Numbered from the stretch's first letter, positions 16,055-23,539 are shown. The stretch: 24,282 nt of DNA from RUG13615 sp040307715 (GCA_040307715.1 JAWRJC010000064.1:1-24282); one strand, 5' to 3'. Numbers and translations are program-made. Notes: generated from the sequence alone by a model not told the origin.

Positions 16055-16076
16055 GCTTTGCTTCTCCTTTCACGCA

Positions 16077-16118
16077 TGTTATGCAACGCCTGTTTTGCAA
16101 CACTTGTTATGTTACAAC
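16077..16118. repeat. Three 14-bp direct repeats, candidate TetR operator
   Basis: Units begin at 16077, 16091 and 16105, exactly 14 bases apart. Two carry TGTT(A/T)TGCAAC and the third TGTTATGTTACAAC. They cover the -10 box and leader of the tetR promoter on the minus strand. Each core has GTT and AAC at its ends, giving a small internal symmetry. Confidence 0.6.
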
Positions 16119-16137
16119 TGCTACACACTTATGTCAA
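16109..16137 (-). promoter_or_regulatory. Promoter of the tetR-ABC operon
   Basis: Minus-strand TTGACA (16137-16132, perfect), a 17-base spacer and TAACAT (16114-16109) lie 55 bases before the tetR start. The -10 box is inside the 14-bp repeat array. Confidence 0.68.
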
Positions 16138-16155
16138 CACCTACCGGTTAATAAA

Positions 16156-16180
16156 AGAATCGCCTTTTACCGGCGATTCT
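16156..16180 (-). terminator. Rho-independent terminator after the 150-residue protein gene
   Basis: AGAATCGCC (16156-16164) pairs with GGCGATTCT (16172-16180) around a 7-base loop. On the minus strand it is followed by TTTTATT and begins five bases past the upstream gene's stop. It insulates the tetR promoter. Confidence 0.85.
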
Positions 16181-16185
16181 TCCTT

Positions 16186-16638
16186 TTACTTTTTCAGTCC
16201 GTTTTCATTGAGTTCGTCATCTGGCGGCGTCCAGTTTGCCTGCAATTCCTCTATCGTCAGGTACCCGTCGACTTTTGTCGCGATCTGGTATTTGTCCTCA
16301 TAGACGATCTCGCCCGGATCGTTCGTATACACGAGATAGTACGGATGATGATACCGTTCCAGCAGCCACAGCGCAGGCCGGATCATCTTCATCATCTCCT
16401 CGGAGTTCTCTGTCTTGAACCAGCAGACCACCGGTTCCTGCCGCCGGCACGGTTCCGGCCACGGCAATTCATGCGCGAACCAGTCATCGATCTCCCGGTA
16501 AAGATCGGCATCCTCCTCATCCATGATGTCGTTCTGGATCAGTCCCCAGCACATGCTGAAGATGCCTTTTGCATACATCGTATTTCTGGCCAGTTCCTTC
16601 CCCTGGATGCGGACATACTTGAATTTCAGATGGCTCAT
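16186..16638 (-). CDS. Hypothetical protein (150 aa)
   Basis: I chose the ATG at 16638 because a promoter and GGGGA lie upstream; the open frame continues 98 codons further but runs through the promoter. The 150-residue product is soluble. It has a charged N-terminal segment HLKFKYVRIQGKELARNT, a central DEEDADLYREIDDWFAHELPWPEP (about 40-63), WFKTENSEEMMKMIRP (73-88) and then WLLERYHHPYYLVYTNDPG. I do not recognise a named family. It has its own promoter and terminator. Confidence 0.75.
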   Translation of the reverse strand: MSHLKFKYVRIQGKELARNTMYAKGIFSMCWGLIQNDIMDEEDADLYREIDDWFAHELPWPEPCRRQEPVVCWFKTENSEEMMKMIRPALWLLERYHHPYYLVYTNDPGEIVYEDKYQIATKVDGYLTIEELQANWTPPDDELNENGLKK

Positions 16639-16691
16639 TGTCAGTCCCCGATCGTTTTCCTTTTGCGTTGCCCCACAAACACTCCTAAAAT

Positions 16692-16721
16692 ATTCTACCG
16701 AAAACAATGCGTTGAATTCAA
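16692..16721 (-). promoter_or_regulatory. Promoter of the 150-residue protein gene
   Basis: Minus-strand TTGAAT (16721-16716), an 18-base spacer and TAGAAT (16697-16692) form a good promoter, 54 bases before the start. TTGAATTCAA at the -35 box is a perfect 10-base palindrome. Confidence 0.55.
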
Positions 16722-16754
16722 GTAATTCGTTCTGTTTACCGGCATCTGCAGATG

Positions 16755-17792
16755 TTAAGCAAACAGCAGCAGAGAGATCATTCCCATGAGCAGCAGCCAC
16801 CCTCCAAGAAAGATCGCGGCATGCTTCTTTTCCGCATGGATCGCGATAAACTCCCGGATCAGGGCGCTTGGCCAATAATAAAACGCGACGCGGCTGCCGA
16901 TTCCTGTGCAGGTAAGTCCGATCCTGCGGCAATACCGCAGCGCTCGATAAACATGGTAATTGCTGGTCACAAGAGCTATATAGGCTCTGCCTCCCGCCTC
17001 GTCAATGATCTTCTTTGAATTCTGCAGGTTCTCCAACGTGGTTGCCGAAGCATCTTCCATCAGAATGTCTTCTTCCGGAACACCTGTTTCAAGCAGGTAT
17101 TTTTTCATCGCCTCCGCTTCGGAGATGCTTTCATCCACCCCTTTGCCTCCGGATGGGATCATTTTCGGCGGGGTCGGGTCTTTGCGGTAGACTTTGACCG
17201 CCTTTTCCAGCCGATCGCGCAGCAGTTTGGACAGCCGGTCCCCCTCGAGAAGTCCCGCACCGTGGATGATGACATAATCAAAATCCTTCTTCTTTGGGAT
17301 GATCTGCAGAAACAGCGTATAGATGATAAATATAAGAAACGCCATGGATCCGTAGATCACCGACATCGAAGTATAGAGCGATGCAATGAAAAGCCCGGAG
17401 TGATAGGTGTGTGCAAGCGGATCGGCATAAGATGATAAGGAATAACTGATGACCAGCCAGGCGAAAGCCGCTTCCCCGATCAGGATAACGATTCCCAGTA
17501 CCAGGGAGAGCAGGTGCGACAGTTGCCGTCCCTCCTTCCGGATCATGACGACCCCGTTGAAAATCAGGAAGAACGGAACGATCAGCAGTCCGATCAGAGC
17601 CGCATTGATAAGGATGACAAAAACAATGCTGCCGTAGTCCCCTGCCGCATTGAGGATAAACGGAACAAGCGACAGCAGCGCAAAAAACAACAGATAACAA
17701 TTACGATATCTGCTTCTTTCCTTATGGAACGCTATGAAGAATACGACCCACCAGAAGAGTGAGAAAACGCCGCTGATGATGACTGCACCCAT
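16755..17792 (-). CDS. YdcF/DUF218 family membrane protein
   Basis: The product is 345 residues. The first 165 residues hold about five hydrophobic helices (for example YLLFFALLSLVPFIL, LLSLVLGIVILIGEAAFAWL and VIYGSMAFLIFIIYTLFL). A DUF218 domain follows (about 172-325): DYVIIHGAGLLEG, a GGKGVDESISEAEAM segment near 212-226, ASATTLENLQNSKKI and VTSNYHVYRAL. A last hydrophobic helix is at the C-terminus. DUF218 proteins (YdcF, SanA, ElyC) act at the envelope and their chemistry is poorly known. The ATG at 17792 has a GGGAGG about 13 bases upstream, longer than ideal. It lies 23 bases after the AmrS gene and probably shares its transcript. Confidence 0.82.
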   Translation of the reverse strand: MGAVIISGVFSLFWWVVFFIAFHKERSRYRNCYLLFFALLSLVPFILNAAGDYGSIVFVILINAALIGLLIVPFFLIFNGVVMIRKEGRQLSHLLSLVLGIVILIGEAAFAWLVISYSLSSYADPLAHTYHSGLFIASLYTSMSVIYGSMAFLIFIIYTLFLQIIPKKKDFDYVIIHGAGLLEGDRLSKLLRDRLEKAVKVYRKDPTPPKMIPSGGKGVDESISEAEAMKKYLLETGVPEEDILMEDASATTLENLQNSKKIIDEAGGRAYIALVTSNYHVYRALRYCRRIGLTCTGIGSRVAFYYWPSALIREFIAIHAEKKHAAIFLGGWLLLMGMISLLLFA

Positions 17793-17815
17793 TCGCTGAC
17801 TAAGGCCTCCCTATC

Positions 17816-18667
17816 TCAACAATTCCCCGTATACACATAGTGTAAAGCTTCACGCGCGATTTCCGCAAGGTGATAAACCGTCCGGACCGGAGTCGCGGCA
17901 CGGTCCTGCATACGGAACCGCGGGAAAAACCGCGAGATATGAAGCGGGATATCTTCTCCGTCCGGTCCTTTCAAGCGGCTCACCCATTTGGACAGTTCCC
18001 GCATCTCCTCTTCGCTGTCGTTCTCCCCCGGCACGATCAAGGTCGTCAGTTCCACGTGACAGAATGCCGAGGCAGCTTCAATGAACGCCATGACCTGCTG
18101 CCGGTCGCCGCTGAGGGTCTCTCTATAGTAGTTGTCAGTAAAACCTTTCAGGTCAATATTCATCGCATCGATATACGGCTTCAGTTCTTCCAGCACAGGC
18201 AATTCCGCAGTCCCGTTCGTAACGATGACGGTCTTCAGTTCTTTCTCTTTCGCAAGTTTCGCCGTGTCTCTTATGAACTCATACCCGATCAGTGGTTCGT
18301 TATAGGTGAACGCAATGCCGATGTTCCCTCTTTTCTTTGTTGCTTCAGCGATGTCAACAAGTTCTTCCGGCTGCAGCGATTCTGCCTTCTCAGCAAACCG
18401 CGCCGCCTCGTCGGACCAGGAGATCTCGTAATTCTGGCAGAACGGACAGCGCAGATTGCAGCCGAAACTGCCGGCAGAAAGAATCAGACTGCCGGGATGG
18501 AACCGCGCCAGCGGCTTTTTCTCGATGGGATCCAGCGCCAGCGACGTGATCCGTCCGTAATTGAACGCTTCCACCTTGCCGTTCTTCGCCGTCCGGCCGC
18601 CGCAGAAACCAAGCCCGCCTTCCGGGATATGACAATGTCTGAAACAAACACTGCACTCTGCCATCAT
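17816..18667 (-). CDS. amrS: AmmeMemoRadiSam system radical SAM enzyme
   Basis: The product is 283 residues. CX3CX2C for the SAM-binding 4Fe-4S cluster is C70-NLR-C74-PF-C77. N-terminal cysteines C5, C8, C12 and C22 (ECSVCFRHCHIPEG...GFCGGR) are typical of AmrS. It also has TYNEPLIGYEF (121-131), VTNGT and MNIDLKGF (169-176), as in the activase-like radical SAM branch. The catalysed reaction is unknown in the field. The protein ends at YTGNC, without the C-terminal CxxC tail of longer (about 330-residue) homologues. GGAGAATC precedes two tandem ATG codons (18667 and 18664); either could be used. It follows the AmrB-AmrA fusion by 38 bases. Confidence 0.92.
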   Translation of the reverse strand: MMAECSVCFRHCHIPEGGLGFCGGRTAKNGKVEAFNYGRITSLALDPIEKKPLARFHPGSLILSAGSFGCNLRCPFCQNYEISWSDEAARFAEKAESLQPEELVDIAEATKKRGNIGIAFTYNEPLIGYEFIRDTAKLAKEKELKTVIVTNGTAELPVLEELKPYIDAMNIDLKGFTDNYYRETLSGDRQQVMAFIEAASAFCHVELTTLIVPGENDSEEEMRELSKWVSRLKGPDGEDIPLHISRFFPRFRMQDRAATPVRTVYHLAEIAREALHYVYTGNC

Positions 18668-18705
18668 GATTCTCCGTAAAAACGCATTTGCAACGAAAAC
18701 AATGA

Positions 18706-20091
18706 TCAGTAATGCCGGACGACTTCGAACCGCTCCAGCGTGTACGGCTCATACGCCTTGATGCCGCCCTTCTGCCGCGCGATGCTGATCTGTTCCTCTA
18801 CAGTATCCACCCCGTCCAGATTGGGGAGCAGCAGACCGCGCTTATGTCCGCAGCTGACGATGACCCCGTACCGTTTGACATCCAGTTCGTCCGGAGAATC
18901 GATCGGTTCGAGTTCTCCGAGGACATCGACACTGATCTCGAGCGCCTTCAGTTCCTCCGGTCCGACCGGCGCAAAGCGCGGATCACGGGAGCAGGCGCTG
19001 ATGGCATTTTCCACGATTTCTTCCGCGATGCTTTCCCGGGTCGCCATGATCGTCCCGATGCAGCCGCGCAGCTGCCCGTTCTTATGCAAAGACACGAATG
19101 TACCCGCACGCCGCGACAGCATCTCCTCCGGGAGACCTGCAGGAACGGTGATGTGCTCACGCCTTAGGACCCAGGCCTCTACAGAAGCTCTTGCGAGTCT
19201 GACGAACGGGTCGCTCTTTTCTGCTCTCTCCCTGCATTCCTGTTCCATCTTATCCTTATACTGTTCAAGGAAGTGACGGTCCGGATCTTCTCCGTCCGGA
19301 TAGAAGGTGCAGATCCCGTAACCAACACCGGTCACGTCCTCGTGCGACAGCGTTTCCGCCTTCACACGCAGACCATCGAACGCGCCCGCCATGATCACGA
19401 AGGACCGGTGACCGCACTCTGCTGCTTTATCGCAGAAACTTTCATCAAAGTCAAACAATTCGCCGAACGCAGCACGCCCCATGACATCCATGATCCGATG
19501 ATCATAGACCGGTCCTTCCGGCGCAAATCCGTACGGTCCGTAGGACTGGAGTTTGTGCGACAGATCTCCGCTGGCGATCAGAATCGCACGTGTTCCGGTA
19601 TCCTCAACTGCCTGTCTGATCATCTGCCCGAAACGATAATGGTTCGCCAGAGAGAGCCCGGCCAGACCGATCCGCACGATCTTTCCGCCCGTATACTGCC
19701 TGCGGATGAACCACAGCGGGACCATCGTGCCGTGGTCGAGCGAGGCGTCTTTTTCCCCAAGCATGCCGGCAGGAAAGTCATCCGCATCGGCCAGTTCACA
19801 CAAGCGTTTCACCAGCACTGTGTCGTACTGTTCCGCAAACCGCACACCAGGTGCATCGAACCGGCTGAATGATCCTTTCGCGCCTTTGCCGGGCGAGATA
19901 TGAAAGTAATCCGCATACATGATGGAATGCGGACTGGTGATGATCAGTGTATCCGGCGCAAGCGCGGCGATCTGCTCCGCCACGCACTCGTAAGCCTTTG
20001 TCGTTGCGAGGACCTGCGCCTCGCTGCCCCGCCCGACATCCGGAACGATCATGGGGGGATGCGGGACCATAAATGCTGCAAGGATGGACAT
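18706..20091 (-). CDS. AmmeMemoRadiSam fusion: LigB/Memo-like AmrB domain plus AMMECR1 (AmrA) domain
   Basis: The product is 461 residues. Residues 1-270 form a class III extradiol dioxygenase-like fold: VPHPPM (H11), SPHSIM (H55), DHGTMVPL (H120) and SGDLSH (H179), the usual metal-site histidine spots. Residues about 290-461 are AMMECR1, with its hallmark LRGCIGT at 341-347 and CSRDPRF at 367-373. In other genomes these domains are separate AmrB and AmrA proteins beside AmrS; fusion supports one functional unit. The biochemical role is not established. The start at 20091 has AGGAGACGGAAAG directly upstream; the 47 further upstream codons lie in the methyltransferase gene. It begins 11 bases after that gene. 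Confidence 0.93.
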   Translation of the reverse strand: MSILAAFMVPHPPMIVPDVGRGSEAQVLATTKAYECVAEQIAALAPDTLIITSPHSIMYADYFHISPGKGAKGSFSRFDAPGVRFAEQYDTVLVKRLCELADADDFPAGMLGEKDASLDHGTMVPLWFIRRQYTGGKIVRIGLAGLSLANHYRFGQMIRQAVEDTGTRAILIASGDLSHKLQSYGPYGFAPEGPVYDHRIMDVMGRAAFGELFDFDESFCDKAAECGHRSFVIMAGAFDGLRVKAETLSHEDVTGVGYGICTFYPDGEDPDRHFLEQYKDKMEQECRERAEKSDPFVRLARASVEAWVLRREHITVPAGLPEEMLSRRAGTFVSLHKNGQLRGCIGTIMATRESIAEEIVENAISACSRDPRFAPVGPEELKALEISVDVLGELEPIDSPDELDVKRYGVIVSCGHKRGLLLPNLDGVDTVEEQISIARQKGGIKAYEPYTLERFEVVRHY

Positions 20092-20102
20092 CTTTCCGTC
20101 TC

Positions 20103-20858
20103 CTATTTCTTTGCGATCACAATGGGCTGATAAAACCCGGTTTCCTCTGGGAACTTCCATACAACATCCGTGCATCCGCCGGCATAGAGCATGTCTGTCA
20201 GTTCCTCGCGGCGGACAGCCCGGTATTCGCATACGAACTTGGCGATCTCGAGATCTTCTTCGTCATCGATGATATACTGCGTCAGCTGATAAGTATCCCC
20301 GCTCCAGACCCATGTCTGGAAAGAAACGCGCTGTCCGCTGTCTGTCTTGTGGATATAAGGCGGCGAATACGGCGGTCTGCTCTCGAGAAGGCTGTCGTAA
20401 TCCCGGATGCTGGCGACGAAGATACCGCCGGGGCTTACCTGACCGGTGATGCTGCGGACGGCCGCTTCCAGCGATTCTCCGGTCAGCATGTGCGGAAGCG
20501 CATTGTCCATCGCGATCACGATCTCGAACTGTTCATGGAACGTATCGGAGAGCGCACAAAAGTCGGCGTGTGCGAAATGGATCCGCACACCATTTGCTTC
20601 AGCTCGTTCGGCTGCTTCCGCCAACTCGCCGTCACTGATATCGGAGGCGGTCACATCGTATCCCATTCCGGCGAGACCGATCGCCTGAGTGCCGATCCCG
20701 CAGGCGCAGTCGAGAACGCTGGAGGATCTGTCAAAACCATACGCTGCAAAGATCCGGTCCAGAATCACCGCCTGCTCCTTTGTGGCAGTCTGCCAGTCCG
20801 CGAACAGTTTATCGTACTGCGATGCCATATTATCGTAAAACGTCTGTGTTATATCCAT
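20103..20858 (-). CDS. Class I SAM-dependent methyltransferase
   Basis: The product is 251 residues. The SAM-binding motif I is VLDCACGIGTQAIGLAG (about 48-64), followed by TASDIS (70-75, acidic strand-2 end), HADFC and the FEIVIAMDNALPHM motif IV region. N-terminal FYDNMASQYDKLF is typical of small-molecule methyltransferases. Substrate cannot be told. AGGAGG lies ten bases before the ATG. The gene sits between the flavodoxin (32 bases) and the AmrB-AmrA fusion (11 bases), so it is likely in the same operon. Whether it takes part in the AmmeMemoRadiSam reaction is inference. Confidence 0.88.
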   Translation of the reverse strand: MDITQTFYDNMASQYDKLFADWQTATKEQAVILDRIFAAYGFDRSSSVLDCACGIGTQAIGLAGMGYDVTASDISDGELAEAAERAEANGVRIHFAHADFCALSDTFHEQFEIVIAMDNALPHMLTGESLEAAVRSITGQVSPGGIFVASIRDYDSLLESRPPYSPPYIHKTDSGQRVSFQTWVWSGDTYQLTQYIIDDEEDLEIAKFVCEYRAVRREELTDMLYAGGCTDVVWKFPEETGFYQPIVIAKK

Positions 20859-20890
20859 ATCGGGTCATCCTCCTGTGGTATGCAGGCAGA

Positions 20891-21310
20891 TCAGTCAATG
20901 ATCCCTTTTGCGAATTTTGCAGCCGCTTTCAAATCTGCCTCATTCGGTCTCCCTTTATGCGCACCCTTAAACTCGCCCTTGCAGTGGAATTCGCGGAGAT
21001 CCATCGGGATGCCGACCTTGTCCGCTTCCGCTTTGACTTTCTTGAATGTGGAATTCAGCATGGCTGCGGTGCCGAAGTTGACGATCTTCCCGACCATCGC
21101 CTTGTCCAGCGATCTGATGAACTCCCGGACCTCCGGATCGATACTGAACGCATAGTAAGAATTGCCCAGAAACAGAATGTCGACCGGTTCCGTCAGCGGT
21201 GTGCTGATCGGAAGCGCTTCTGCCCCGACTGCCTCCGCTACAGCCCAGGCGAGCCGTTTCGTGTTTCCTGTTTTGGTATAGTATCTGACTGCTATACGGT
21301 CGTTGCTCAT
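20891..21310 (-). CDS. Flavodoxin-like protein
   Basis: The product is 139 residues. The FMN phosphate loop is YTKTGNTKRLA (11-21), followed by a strand DILFLGNSYYAFSIDPEV (about 44-61) and the third loop VNFGTAAMLNSTFKKV (77-92). Length and motifs fit a short-chain flavodoxin, which carries electrons in the cytoplasm. GAGGAGGAAAGAAAC precedes the ATG at 21310. It is the first gene of the proposed five-gene unit and may reduce the 4Fe-4S cluster of AmrS, as flavodoxins do for other radical SAM enzymes (inference). Its promoter lies between the gene and the aldo/keto reductase remnant. Confidence 0.87.
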   Translation of the reverse strand: MSNDRIAVRYYTKTGNTKRLAWAVAEAVGAEALPISTPLTEPVDILFLGNSYYAFSIDPEVREFIRSLDKAMVGKIVNFGTAAMLNSTFKKVKAEADKVGIPMDLREFHCKGEFKGAHKGRPNEADLKAAAKFAKGIID

Positions 21311-21348
21311 GTTTCTTTCCTCCTCTTTACACTTTCTTCTTCGTTCTC

Positions 21349-21376
21349 ATCATACCAGTAATCCGCCGGCTGTTAA
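21349..21376 (-). promoter_or_regulatory. Promoter of the flavodoxin-Amr operon
   Basis: Minus-strand TTAACA (21376-21371), a 16-base spacer and TATGAT (21354-21349, five of six) with TGG just upstream form a good promoter, 38 bases before the flavodoxin start. Confidence 0.6.
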
Positions 21377-21402
21377 ACATACTCTTCCGATCAGAGCGGA
21401 AA

Positions 21403-21600
21403 CGCCACGGCTTCGCGGTCATTCCCGGCAGCAAGAACATCGAACACATACGTGACAATATGGACCTTTTCGACTTCGCGCTGACGGAGGAAGAGATGGC
21501 AGAAATCGCCAAGCTGGAAATAAACGAAAGGTACTATCATCGCACCGATGAACAGCTGCAGCAGTTTGCCGCCTGGCGCCCTTCTTTTGAACAAAACTAA
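21403..21600 (+). pseudogene. C-terminal remnant of an aldo/keto reductase gene
   Basis: About 66 codons on the plus strand read RHGFAVIPGSKN, then IEHIRDNMDLFDFALTEEEM, AEIAKLE, NERYY and a stop at 21598-21600. This is the end of an aldo/keto reductase: VIPGSKN binds the NADP phosphate and FDFALTEEEMAEI is the family's C-terminal helix region. No start codon, ribosome site or the other 200 or more residues are present in this window; the sequence directly upstream is the promoter region of the flavodoxin. The stop is followed directly by a terminator. It is a relic, most likely left after a deletion or rearrangement. The stretch 21311-21651 contains nothing else I can support except the promoter and terminator. 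Confidence 0.82.
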
Positions 21601-21605
21601 AAAGG

Positions 21606-21641
21606 ACCCCGATTCGGCTTCGCAGCCGTATCGGGGTTTTT
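21606..21641. terminator. Bidirectional terminator after the aldo/keto reductase remnant
   Basis: ACCCCGAT (21606-21613) pairs with ATCGGGGT (21630-21637). CGGCT/AGCCG continues the stem inside one T-T mismatch, with a TCGC loop. T runs lie on both sides, so it can also end the minus-strand gene at 21652. Confidence 0.88.
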
Positions 21642-21651
21642 ATCAGCATAG

Positions 21652-22257
21652 TCAGTCAGTTGCCGAGACGAGCATCACAACGTACCTCTTTATACTCCAG
21701 TCGTAGATGCTCCAGCAGCATGCACCGTACCATTCATGGCCTGCGTCAAAGAAATCCGACCAGTCAGTCGTCCACTCATAAATAGTGAGCCACTCCGTAC
21801 CGTTTGGAAACAGGGCTCTGTTCACCGTCCGGAAGTCCTCTGGCGTGTTTTTTCTGCCGTAAACCGATTCCAGCAACGCATACCAATAAGGAACCGTCGT
21901 GCCGAAGTTTTCATCATTCGGATACCATTCGGCATCATACCAGACATTGCCGTAATAATCTTTCTTAACGATTTGCGGGCAGTAGAAAAACTCCCTCGGT
22001 TTCAGTGGTGACGGTAAGGCTTGATCGACATCATAGATCCACGGATGTAGTTGAACTGCTGCTTTGTCCCCCTCTGCGTCTTTTTCCTCCAACCGTTCGA
22101 AGACAAAGCGCAAAGCTTCCCGATGAGACAGCAGCCCGTCATATGGTTTGTCATCACTTAAAAGATAATAGATGACCTCACCGATACAGTGGTGCTCAGG
22201 ATCCGCATCATACCTTTCTGCAAGATCATAAAATACATCATCCTTTATTTCGTACAT
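21652..22257 (-). CDS. Hypothetical protein (201 aa)
   Basis: The product is 201 residues, soluble, acidic and very rich in Tyr and Trp. It has YCPQIVKKDYYGNVWYDAEWYP (residues 92-113), TTVPYWYALLESVYG and a C-terminal WYGACCWSIYDWSIKRYVVMLVSAT. I do not recognise the family. A weak AAGGAA lies ahead of the ATG at 22257. It starts four bases after the stop of the next gene upstream and overlaps nothing else, so the two form a pair. The C-terminal pattern suggests a small enzymatic or binding beta fold, but this is a guess. Confidence 0.75.
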   Translation of the reverse strand: MYEIKDDVFYDLAERYDADPEHHCIGEVIYYLLSDDKPYDGLLSHREALRFVFERLEEKDAEGDKAAVQLHPWIYDVDQALPSPLKPREFFYCPQIVKKDYYGNVWYDAEWYPNDENFGTTVPYWYALLESVYGRKNTPEDFRTVNRALFPNGTEWLTIYEWTTDWSDFFDAGHEWYGACCWSIYDWSIKRYVVMLVSATD

Positions 22258-22261
22258 CGCA

Positions 22262-22690
22262 CTATTCCTTACCCGCCCGCTCTAATGCATCGGCTGTTTC
22301 TGAAAGCCACTCGTTGTAGTGATCATATGGGGTCTGGGTCCACCAGTCTAAAAGCTTGTTCAGAGATACGATGTCTTCTTCAATACTGGTACACGCGTAC
22401 TGTTCCGGATCGCGGTTGGCCGTCACAATGTGATGATCATCGTCTTTAAAGCCGATCCGGTAAATACAGTATCCTGTCCAGCTGCGGTGCGCCCAGAGCG
22501 TCGACCCCTCCATGTACCAGAACCACTTATCCTCCATCGCCTGCGGCACATTGCCGCGGCGGAGCGATTCCATTTCCCCGTCGCTGAAAGACCTGTCCAG
22601 CACAAAAGTCTCATGCTGCGCGGGCATGGGCGCGGTTTTCCAGTCATCACGACGGGCAGCACGCGGCCGGCTGTTGTTGTCCTTTTTCAT
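22262..22690 (-). CDS. Hypothetical protein (142 aa) with a Trp-rich conserved-looking core
   Basis: The product is 142 residues. After a basic, disordered-looking N-terminus (about 1-20) comes HETFVLDRSFSDGEMESLRRG (26-46), DKWFWYMEGSTLWAHRSW (54-71) and TGYCIYRIGF (72-81), then ANRDPEQY (91-98) and SIEEDIVSLNKLLDWW (102-117). The core looks like a conserved family, which I believe I have seen as a separate protein and as a domain, but I cannot name it. GGGGGAG precedes the ATG. It lies 27 bases downstream of the 4Fe-4S protein gene. Confidence 0.77.
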   Translation of the reverse strand: MKKDNNSRPRAARRDDWKTAPMPAQHETFVLDRSFSDGEMESLRRGNVPQAMEDKWFWYMEGSTLWAHRSWTGYCIYRIGFKDDDHHIVTANRDPEQYACTSIEEDIVSLNKLLDWWTQTPYDHYNEWLSETADALERAGKE

Positions 22691-22717
22691 ATTCTCCCCC
22701 GTTCTGATCCCGCTTTA

Positions 22718-23539
22718 TCAAAGCGCGTTTTTCGGACAGTTTTTCACGCACTCCATACACAGTATACACTCTGTGCCGTTGCGCCGTTTTCTGGAATTGT
22801 CCGTCACATCCACATCCATCGGGCAGACCTGTATGCATTTTCCGCAGTTCACGCATTTATCTTCGTCGCACTTGATGCGGATCATGGAAAAGTAACTCAT
22901 CGGTTTCAGAAAAACGGTGACCGGACAAATATACTTGCAGAAAGCGCGGTTGTCTTTGTACAGGAAAGCAAGCGCGATGCCGATTCCATAATACGCAAGA
23001 TTGCCTATGATAAACGCCCAGAACATGATCTTCTCGATGTTTCCGGCTTTGCTAAGAAAGAGCGCGGATACGAAAATCAGCGAAACAGAAAATGTGATAT
23101 ATCTGACCCATCCGATCTTTTTCCGCGGCTTAGCCGGCACCTTATACGGAAGAAAATCCAGCACCATTGCTGTCCAACAGGCGTATCCGCACCAGCCGCG
23201 GCCGAATACCAGCGGACCGAATATCTTTGCAACAGCGTAGTGGATGGTCGCCGCCTCAAACACGCCTGTAAAGAGATAGTACCAGAATCCCTCAATCTGC
23301 ATGTTCTCCTGACAGATCAACCCGAGATAGACCAGCATGTATAAACCGACCAGCAGCTGAACAATGCGTCTGGCGTGTTCATACTTCTTGATGAACAGAA
23401 AGATCCCAAGCGAAATCGATAATCCGATGTAACTGAAATTGAACAGATAAAACAGATTGTCTTTCGTCAGCCACAAGGTCACGGCAACCGCTTCAAAAAC
23501 GAGCAGTATAATCAGTGGTGACAGGTATTTCTTTGGCAT
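22718..23539 (-). CDS. NapH/YccM-like membrane protein with two 4Fe-4S clusters
   Basis: The product is 273 residues. Roughly five to six hydrophobic segments occupy residues 7-195. CGYAC (117-121) and CKYIC followed by P (201-206) are the CX3C pairs of the NapH/NosR-type electron-transfer family. The C-terminus holds two ferredoxin motifs: C229, C232, C235, C239-P and C258, C261, C264, C268-P. It probably passes electrons across or at the membrane, feeding an enzyme not seen here. GAGG precedes the start by ten bases. The genes for the two small unknown proteins follow closely. Confidence 0.87.
   Translation of the reverse strand: MPKKYLSPLIILLVFEAVAVTLWLTKDNLFYLFNFSYIGLSISLGIFLFIKKYEHARRIVQLLVGLYMLVYLGLICQENMQIEGFWYYLFTGVFEAATIHYAVAKIFGPLVFGRGWCGYACWTAMVLDFLPYKVPAKPRKKIGWVRYITFSVSLIFVSALFLSKAGNIEKIMFWAFIIGNLAYYGIGIALAFLYKDNRAFCKYICPVTVFLKPMSYFSMIRIKCDEDKCVNCGKCIQVCPMDVDVTDNSRKRRNGTECILCMECVKNCPKNAL

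Noticed and set aside
16077..16118. Possible CRISPR repeats
   Set aside because: Units are 14 bases with no spacers; the location over a promoter fits an operator better.
16639..16932. N-terminal extension of the 150-residue protein gene
   Set aside because: The extension runs through a promoter and the end of the YdcF-like gene and has low-complexity, non-motif sequence.
20073..21155. Plus-strand 360-codon open frame
   Set aside because: It lies antisense to the methyltransferase and flavodoxin genes, which show clear motifs.
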